Below are positions 58,995-64,000 of a stretch of DNA of 64,000 nucleotides, piece by piece; the first letter of the stretch is position 1; every line of letters begins with the position of its first letter. The translations under genes were made by a program, and so were the position numbers. The notes under the pieces are model-generated. The model was not told the DNA's origin. It worked only from the letters and a program-made list of their open reading frames with translations, and ran no database searches. This DNA is from Rubrivivax gelatinosus (GTDB taxonomy: Bacteria > Pseudomonadota > Gammaproteobacteria > Burkholderiales > Burkholderiaceae_C), in NCBI RefSeq assembly GCF_004340905.1, contig NZ_SLXD01000004.1, forward strand, positions 248,001-312,000, read 5' to 3'.

Positions 58995-60002
58995 ATGGAC
59001 ATCGACCTGCCGCTGCTGTGGTTCGGGGTCATCGGCTTCGGGCTGATGATGTACGTCGTGATGGACGGGTTCGACCTGGGCATCGGCATCCTCTTCCCGT
59101 TCGTGCGGGACCGCGAGGAACGCGACGTGATGGTCAACAGCGTCGCCCCGGTCTGGGACGGCAACGAGACCTGGCTGGTGCTCGGCGGCGCCGGGCTGAT
59201 GGCCGCGTTCCCGCTGGCCTACGGCGTGGTGCTGAGCGCGCTGTACCTGCCGCTGATGGCGATGCTGGCCGGGCTGATCTGGCGCGGCGTGGCTTTCGAG
59301 TTCCGCTTCAAGGCCGACGACGCGCACAAGCCCTTCTGGGACCACGCCTTCGCCTGGGGCTCCTACGTCGCGACCTTCTCGCAGGGCGTGGCGCTGGGCG
59401 CCTTCATCGGCGGTTTCGAGGTGAAGGACGGCGGCTACGCCGGCGGCGTCTTCGACTGGCTGACGCCGTTCAGCCTGTTCACCGGCGCGGCGCTGCTGGC
59501 GGCCTACGCGCTGCTGGCCGTCGGCTGGCTGGTGATGAAGACCGAGGGCGCGCTGCTGCAGCGCATGCGCGATCTGGGCCGGCCGGTGACCTGGGCGGTG
59601 CTGGCCGCGCTGGCGGTGGTCAGCCTGTGGACGCCGCTGGCGCACCCGGCGATCGCCGAACGCTGGTTCTCGCTGCCCGACCTGCTGTTCTTCCTGCCGG
59701 TGCCGGTGCTGGTGCTGCTGGTCACCTGGCAGTTGCTGCGTGCGCTGCGCCGCAGCCATTCGGCGCTGCCCTTCCTGCTGTCGCTGGCGATGCTGTTCCT
59801 GGGCTACAGCGGCCTGCTGATCAGCCTGTGGCCGAACATCATCCCGCCCGGCATCTCGATCTGGCAGGCGGCGGCGCCGCCGCAGAGCCTGGGCTTCGCG
59901 CTCGTCGGCGCGCTGGCGATCATCCCCTTCATCCTCGGCTACACCGCCTGGTCCTACTACGTGTTCCGCGGCAAGGTGAAGCTCGGCGAGGGCTACCACT
60001 GA
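58995..60002 (+). CDS. cydB: Cytochrome bd ubiquinol oxidase subunit II
   Basis: The 335-residue protein has about eight hydrophobic helices and CydB blocks FGLMMYVVMDGFDLGIGILF, NSVAPVWDGNETWLVLGGAG and FAWGSYVATFSQGVALGAFI. It forms the heterodimer with CydA. It begins 10 bases after cydA behind GAGGAGCG and its stop overlaps the DUF2474 start (TGATG). Confidence 0.96.
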   Translation: MDIDLPLLWFGVIGFGLMMYVVMDGFDLGIGILFPFVRDREERDVMVNSVAPVWDGNETWLVLGGAGLMAAFPLAYGVVLSALYLPLMAMLAGLIWRGVAFEFRFKADDAHKPFWDHAFAWGSYVATFSQGVALGAFIGGFEVKDGGYAGGVFDWLTPFSLFTGAALLAAYALLAVGWLVMKTEGALLQRMRDLGRPVTWAVLAALAVVSLWTPLAHPAIAERWFSLPDLLFFLPVPVLVLLVTWQLLRALRRSHSALPFLLSLAMLFLGYSGLLISLWPNIIPPGISIWQAAAPPQSLGFALVGALAIIPFILGYTAWSYYVFRGKVKLGEGYH

Positions 60003-60145
60003 TGGCCGCACCGGCAGGCCCGCGCCACCTCTGGCTGCGCCGGCTGGGCTGGCTGCTGCTGATCTGGGCCGCCAGCGTCGCCGCGCTGGGCGCGGTGGCG
60101 CTGGGCCTGCGCTGGGTGATGGGGCTGGCGGGCATGACGGCTTGA
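60002..60145 (+). CDS. DUF2474-type single-helix subunit of the bd oxidase operon
   Basis: The 47-residue protein has one membrane helix (RRLGWLLLIWAASVAALGAV) preceded by basic residues. DUF2474 proteins are found immediately after cioAB and are thought to be the counterpart of CydX, stabilising the oxidase. The start overlaps the cydB stop. Confidence 0.85.
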   Translation: MAAPAGPRHLWLRRLGWLLLIWAASVAALGAVALGLRWVMGLAGMTA

Positions 60146-60218
60146 GGAGCCTCGCGCCGGCAGGCAACGCCTGCGTGTTATGTTTCCCGGAGAACAAGCA
60201 GCGTCCGGGGAGGACACG

Positions 60219-60668
60219 ATGATTCGCCGCGCCATGCTCGCCGCCTGCGTTGCCACGATCGCCGGTTGTGCCAGCGCACCCACGCCCAAGAGCGCCGTTC
60301 CCGAACCCGTCGACCCGGCGACCGCTGTCACCCTGCACCTTTACCGGGCCGACACCGGTTACATCGGGGCGGCCGTCGATCAGTACGTGTATGTCGACGG
60401 CTTCCGTGTCGGGCGGCTGAACCGCCTGGAGTCCTTCGAGTTGAAGGTCGCCCCGGGAGAGCGCGAGGTCGTGATCCAGCCGCACACGCTGGGCATTCCC
60501 GACGGCAAGCAGGTCAAGCTCACCCTAAGGCCTCAGGCGAGGCAGGATGTGTACCTGCGTTATGCGCTCGGCGTTGCCGGCGTCTTCGCCATCGGCAAGA
60601 CCGCCGCCGTGAGCTTCGACGTGGCGCTTCAGGAGGTTTCCGAGGCCGACTGGGCCGCTCGCCGCTGA
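60219..60668 (+). CDS. Hypothetical lipoprotein (DUF2846-like)
   Basis: The 149-residue protein starts at ATG 60219 after GGGGAGGA and has a lipobox (VATIAGC, Cys about residue 17). The mature domain is beta-sandwich-like: LHLYRADTGYIGAAVDQYVY, VDGFRVGRLNRLESFELKVA, GEREVVIQP, similar to DUF2846 lipoproteins of unknown function. It follows the cyd operon by 73 bases with its own leader. Confidence 0.78.
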   Translation: MIRRAMLAACVATIAGCASAPTPKSAVPEPVDPATAVTLHLYRADTGYIGAAVDQYVYVDGFRVGRLNRLESFELKVAPGEREVVIQPHTLGIPDGKQVKLTLRPQARQDVYLRYALGVAGVFAIGKTAAVSFDVALQEVSEADWAARR

Positions 60669-60703
60669 GCACCGGCGCCTGCACGGCGCGATCGTCGTTC
60701 CTG

Positions 60704-61183
60704 TCAGCCGCCGCGGTCGTCGGCCGGCCTTTGCGCCATTCCCTGGGTCTTCAGCATCCGGTCGACCGCGGCCTGCAGGCGGGCCGCAAGGTCGAAGTCG
60801 CGCCGTTCCAGCGCGCCGTCGATGCCGCCGCGCGCCTTGGCGACGAAGTCGATGCGCTCGCCGTCGCTGGCCATGTCCACCGGCTCGCCGGTGGCCACCG
60901 AGATCTTCATCGTCATGCCGAGGAAGGGCGTGCTCTCGTCGAGGGACATCTTGCCGCCGCGGATCTGCTGGTTCATCCAGTCGAACAGATCCTGCCGCGT
61001 CATGCTCGTGAAGTCGGGGCGGTCCTCGTCGGCCGTTTGCGCGGCGGCCGGCGTCGTGGCCTGGGCGCCTGCCGCCGCGGCCAGCATCGAGGCGAACGAG
61101 GACGCCCCGCCGGCATTCGCCGCCGTGCTGCCGGTCGGCTGGGGGTGGGGCGGCGGCACGTTGTGGGCTGCGGGGATCTTCAT
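60704..61183 (-). CDS. Conserved hypothetical protein
   Basis: The 159-residue protein has a low-complexity N-terminal third (Ala/Thr/Pro-rich) and a well-structured centre (DFTSMTRQDLFDWMNQQIRG, GKMSLDESTPFLGMTMKISV). I recall similar central motifs in uncharacterised proteobacterial proteins. No signal peptide, no membrane helix. Convergent with the lipoprotein gene. Confidence 0.65.
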   Translation of the reverse strand: MKIPAAHNVPPPHPQPTGSTAANAGGASSFASMLAAAAGAQATTPAAAQTADEDRPDFTSMTRQDLFDWMNQQIRGGKMSLDESTPFLGMTMKISVATGEPVDMASDGERIDFVAKARGGIDGALERRDFDLAARLQAAVDRMLKTQGMAQRPADDRGG

Positions 61184-61264
61184 CGGAGCGCTCTCTGACC
61201 GGATGCACGCGAGTATGGACGCACCGGCGGGGTGTCCGGCGCGTGGGTCACGTGCCGCCGGCCC

Positions 61265-62701
61265 TCAGGCGGCCATGATCGTCACCGCCCGCGTGTTCAG
61301 GTAGGCCTCGACCGCCTCGGGCCCGCCTTCGGAGCCGTAGCCCGAGTCCTTGACGCCGCCGAAGGGCATTTCCGGCGTCGGCGTGGCCGGCTGGTTGACC
61401 CACAGCATGCCGGCCTCGATGCGCTGCGCCAGGCGGTGCGCGTTGCGGATCGAGCGTGTGTAGGCGTAGGCCGCCAGGCCGTAGGGCAGGCGGTTGGCTT
61501 CGGCGATCGCTTCGTCCAGCGTGTCGTAACCGCGCACCGCGGCCACCGGCCCGAAGGGCTCGTCGTTGAACACCGAGGCGTCCAGCGGCACGTCGGCCAG
61601 CACCGTCGGGGCGAAGAAGAAGCCTTCGCTGCCGACGCGCGTGCCGCCGGTGGCCACGCGTGCGCCGCGGGCGCGGGCGTCCTCCACGACCTGGGTCATC
61701 GCCTGCACGCGCCGGGCGTTGGCCAGCGGGCCCAGCGTGGTGGCGGCGTCCAGGCCGTTGCCCAGCTTCAGGCCCTGGGCGTGTGCGACCAGCGCGTCGA
61801 CAAAACGCGACTTGATGCTGTGGTGCACCAGGAAACGCGTCGGCGAGATGCAGACCTGGCCGGCATTGCGGAACTTGGCGGCACCGGCGGCCTTGACGGC
61901 CAGTTCGAGGTCGGCGTCTTCGGCGACGATCACCGGCGCGTGGCCGCCCAGCTCCATCGTCGCGCGCTTCATGTGCTGCCCGGCGAGCGCGGCGAGCTGC
62001 TTGCCGACCGGCGTCGAGCCGGTGAAGGTGATCTTGCGGATCACCGGATGCGCGATCAGGTAGCTCGAGATCTCGGCCGGGTCGCCGTACACCAGGCCGA
62101 CCACGCCCGGCGGGACGCCGGCGTCGACGAAGGCCTTGATCAGTGCCGCCGGCGAGGCCGGCGTCTCCTCGGCCGCCTTGACGAGGAAGGAGCAGCCGGC
62201 GGCCAGCGCCGCGCCGAGCTTGCGCACGACCTGGTTGATCGGGAAGTTCCAGGGCGTGAAGGCGGCGACCGGACCGACCGGGTCCTTGAGCACCAGCGAC
62301 TGCGCGTCCAGGTTGCGCGACGGCACGATGCGGCCGTAGACGCGGCGTCCTTCGTCGGCGAACCACTCCAGGATGTCGGCCGCGGCCAGGGTCTCGATGC
62401 GGGCCTCGGCCAGCGGCTTGCCCTGCTCCTGCGTCAGCAGCGGGGCGATCTCGTCGGCGCGTTCGCGCACCAGGGCGGCGGCCTTGCGCATCAGCGCGGC
62501 GCGTTCGTGCGCGGGCGTGAAGCGCCAGGTCTCGAAGCCTTCGCGCGCGGCCGCCAGCGCACGGTCCAGGTCTTCGATGCCGGCGTGCGCCACGCGCCCG
62601 ATCACCTGGCCGGTGGCGGGGTTGAGCACGTCGCGGGTCTTGCCGCCGGCGGCGTCCACCCAGGTGTTGGCGATCAGGAGTCGGGTGTCGGGATAGGACA
62701 T
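61265..62701 (-). CDS. NAD(P)-dependent aldehyde dehydrogenase, succinate-semialdehyde type
   Basis: The 478-residue protein is a complete [24 protein letters not shown], the nucleotide-binding [12 protein letters not shown], general-base Glu in TMELGGHAP and catalytic Cys in [14 protein letters not shown]. Overall pattern matches GabD-like enzymes. In operon order after the enolase-superfamily gene (3 bases gap), it may oxidise an aldehyde from sugar-acid catabolism rather than succinate semialdehyde. Confidence 0.92.
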   Translation of the reverse strand: MSYPDTRLLIANTWVDAAGGKTRDVLNPATGQVIGRVAHAGIEDLDRALAAAREGFETWRFTPAHERAALMRKAAALVRERADEIAPLLTQEQGKPLAEARIETLAAADILEWFADEGRRVYGRIVPSRNLDAQSLVLKDPVGPVAAFTPWNFPINQVVRKLGAALAAGCSFLVKAAEETPASPAALIKAFVDAGVPPGVVGLVYGDPAEISSYLIAHPVIRKITFTGSTPVGKQLAALAGQHMKRATMELGGHAPVIVAEDADLELAVKAAGAAKFRNAGQVCISPTRFLVHHSIKSRFVDALVAHAQGLKLGNGLDAATTLGPLANARRVQAMTQVVEDARARGARVATGGTRVGSEGFFFAPTVLADVPLDASVFNDEPFGPVAAVRGYDTLDEAIAEANRLPYGLAAYAYTRSIRNAHRLAQRIEAGMLWVNQPATPTPEMPFGGVKDSGYGSEGGPEAVEAYLNTRAVTIMAA

Positions 62702-62704
62702 GGT

Positions 62705-63919
62705 TCAGCTCAGGTTGACGAGAAAGCGGCGTGCGGCCCGCAGGTCGGGCTCGACGCCGAGGCCGGCAGTGTCGTCCAGCCGGACGGCGCCTGCTTCGAG
62801 CACGAACGGCGGCTGCGCGAGCAGCTCGCGCAAGGGGTTGGGGTTGGCGTCGACCTCGACCATGCCGGAGCCGCCGACGGCCGCCTTCAGATGCAGCGAA
62901 GCCGCGAGCCCGATGCCCGCGCCCAGCCAGTGAGGGCAGAAACACTTGCCGTGGCGCTGCGCCAGCCGCGCCACCTGCAGGCAGGCGCTCAAACCGCCCC
63001 ACTTGCCGACGTCGGGCTGGATGACCGACACGCCGTCGGCAGCGGCGAAGTCCTCGAAGCGGTCCAGCCCGGCCAGGTTCTCGCCACCGGCCAGCCGCAG
63101 CGGCTGGTCCTGCGCCAGCCGGCTCCAGTGCGCCAGCGGCGCGTCGGCGCGGATCGGCTCTTCCAGCCAGGCCAGCTCGTGGCCTGCCATGCGGTGGCCG
63201 GCGGCGACGGCTTGGTCCAGGCTCCAGGCCTGGTTGGCGTCGACCATCAGCAGGGCCTGCGGGCCGATGGCGGCACGCACCGCGGCTAGGTTGGCGTCGT
63301 CGCGTGCGGCACCGAAACCGACCTTCAGCTTGAAGGCGCGGTAGCCCTCGGCCTGGCGCTGCGCCGCCAGCCGCTGCGGGTCCGTGGGGTTCAGGCCCGA
63401 GGCGTAGACCGCCACCGGGCCGGGCCTTTGCAGCTCGGGCGCCAGCAGCTTGCACAGTGGCACGCCGCGCCGTCGCGCCAGCAGGTCCCAAATCGCGATG
63501 TCCAGGCCGGCGACGATCTGGGCCAGTGGGCCGGGCTCGCCGCACTGCAGCGCCAGCACCTCCAGCCGCCGGCTCACTTCGTCGAAGCAGGCCTGCGGCT
63601 GCGACCAGTGCCGGCCGCAGGCCAGCGCCGGCAGATAGGCCCGCGCCAGGCGCGCACGGTGCTCGGCACCGCCGCTGGGGAAGTTGCACCAGACCTCGCC
63701 CCAGCCGCTGGCCCCGTCGTCGCCGATGGCGCGGATCAGCAGCGCCGGCCGCTCGTGCATGACGCCGAACGAGGTCTGCACCGGCGGGTCGGCGGGCGCG
63801 CGAAAGAGCAGGACTTCGATCCGTTCCAGCCGCAGCGGCTCGCCGGGCGGCATGGCCATCGCGGGGCTGGTCGCGGCGCGGGCCTCGGCATCTGAGGGCA
63901 TGGGACTGGCTTTTTTCAT
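62705..63919 (-). CDS. Enolase-superfamily enzyme (mandelate racemase/muconate lactonizing type)
   Basis: The 404-residue protein has the N-terminal capping domain and a TIM barrel with the Lys site in AFKLKVGFG and metal ligands in LMVDANQAWSL (Asp), WLEEPIRADAP (Glu) and AGGENLAG (Glu). A late HWLGAGIGLAAS follows a candidate catalytic His. Likely an acid-sugar dehydratase or a lactonising enzyme; the substrate is not readable. ATG 63919 overlaps the preceding gene's stop (ATGA), supporting it despite a 20-residue Ala/Pro-rich lead. Confidence 0.88.
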   Translation of the reverse strand: MKKASPMPSDAEARAATSPAMAMPPGEPLRLERIEVLLFRAPADPPVQTSFGVMHERPALLIRAIGDDGASGWGEVWCNFPSGGAEHRARLARAYLPALACGRHWSQPQACFDEVSRRLEVLALQCGEPGPLAQIVAGLDIAIWDLLARRRGVPLCKLLAPELQRPGPVAVYASGLNPTDPQRLAAQRQAEGYRAFKLKVGFGAARDDANLAAVRAAIGPQALLMVDANQAWSLDQAVAAGHRMAGHELAWLEEPIRADAPLAHWSRLAQDQPLRLAGGENLAGLDRFEDFAAADGVSVIQPDVGKWGGLSACLQVARLAQRHGKCFCPHWLGAGIGLAASLHLKAAVGGSGMVEVDANPNPLRELLAQPPFVLEAGAVRLDDTAGLGVEPDLRAARRFLVNLS

Positions 63920-64000
63920 GGTCGATCCAGCGCGTGCAGCACCAGCGCCGCGCCGGTGCCCGACAGCAGCAGGGCGACGCCCAGGCGCAGCGCCGGTGCC
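63916..64000 (-). CDS. 3' end of a membrane protein gene, truncated by window edge
   Basis: The last 28 codons read LRLGVALLLSGTGAALVLHA followed by LDRP and stop. The hydrophobic stretch suggests a final membrane helix, probably a transporter subunit of the same catabolic operon. Stop overlaps the enolase-superfamily start. Too short to classify. Confidence 0.5.
   Translation of the reverse strand, partial: APALRLGVALLLSGTGAALVLHALDRP

Noticed and set aside
1-64000. CRISPR arrays, tRNA and rRNA genes
   Set aside because: No regularly spaced repeat array with unique spacers, and no tRNA cloverleaf or rRNA sequence was recognised anywhere in the window.

Overview
This is a high-GC, densely coding chromosomal segment. 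Gene content and codon bias suggest a betaproteobacterium of the order Burkholderiales (Rubrivivax/Sphaerotilaceae-like); this is an inference from style and synteny, because no rRNA or other phylogenetic marker is present.

Left flank (1-3.0 kb): a partial SatP-type acetate transporter, an FMN azoreductase, an acyl-CoA thioesterase and a CysB-like LysR regulator. From 3.2 to 41.4 kb the window is almost entirely one flagellar locus. It holds flagellin, an OGT-type (TPR plus GT41) glycosyltransferase and an HD-GYP protein; then flhA-flhB-fliR-fliQ-fliP-fliN-fliM on the minus strand; then fliEFGHIJ, fliD-fliS-fliT-fliK-fliL, a dedicated sigma-28, motA-motB, flgM-flgN, a detached FlgJ-type glucosaminidase, flgA (minus), flgBCDEFGHI, a rod-binding-only flgJ, flgK, flgL and a LafW-position gene. 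The blocks fliDSTKL-sigma28-motA-motB (lafB to lafU order) and flhAB-fliRQPNM / fliEFGHIJ are the signature of a lateral (Laf, Flag-2) flagellar system. I see no LafK, no FliO, no FlhF/FlhG and no chemotaxis genes. Where lafK usually sits (between fliM and fliE) there is a roughly 950-base non-coding stretch with three perfect inverted repeats and a perfect sigma-28 -10 box.

A lower-GC insert interrupts the locus at 7.35-9.6 kb. It contains an integron attI-like site, one complete gene cassette with its attC, a second cassette whose attC is missing, and a decayed IS110-family transposase fragment. It is bracketed by a structured repeat family, and no integrase gene is present.

Right flank (41.5-64 kb): O-acetylhomoserine sulfhydrylase; a Bug-type periplasmic binding protein preceded by REP-like hairpins; a family 2A encapsulin shell gene with its cysteine desulfurase cargo; a class A beta-lactamase; SoxR with a textbook operator driving a three-gene RND efflux operon; two c-type cytochromes, each with an unusual CX3CH heme motif; CapA with a small exported protein; a cyanide-insensitive-type bd oxidase (cydAB plus DUF2474); a lipoprotein; a conserved hypothetical; a succinate-semialdehyde-type dehydrogenase; an enolase-superfamily enzyme; and the 3' end of a membrane protein gene.

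Taken together, the window encodes a self-contained second motility apparatus (export gate, basal body, hook, filament, its own sigma/anti-sigma pair and stator) plus stress, redox and sulfur functions. Motifs were read by eye; no database search was run.
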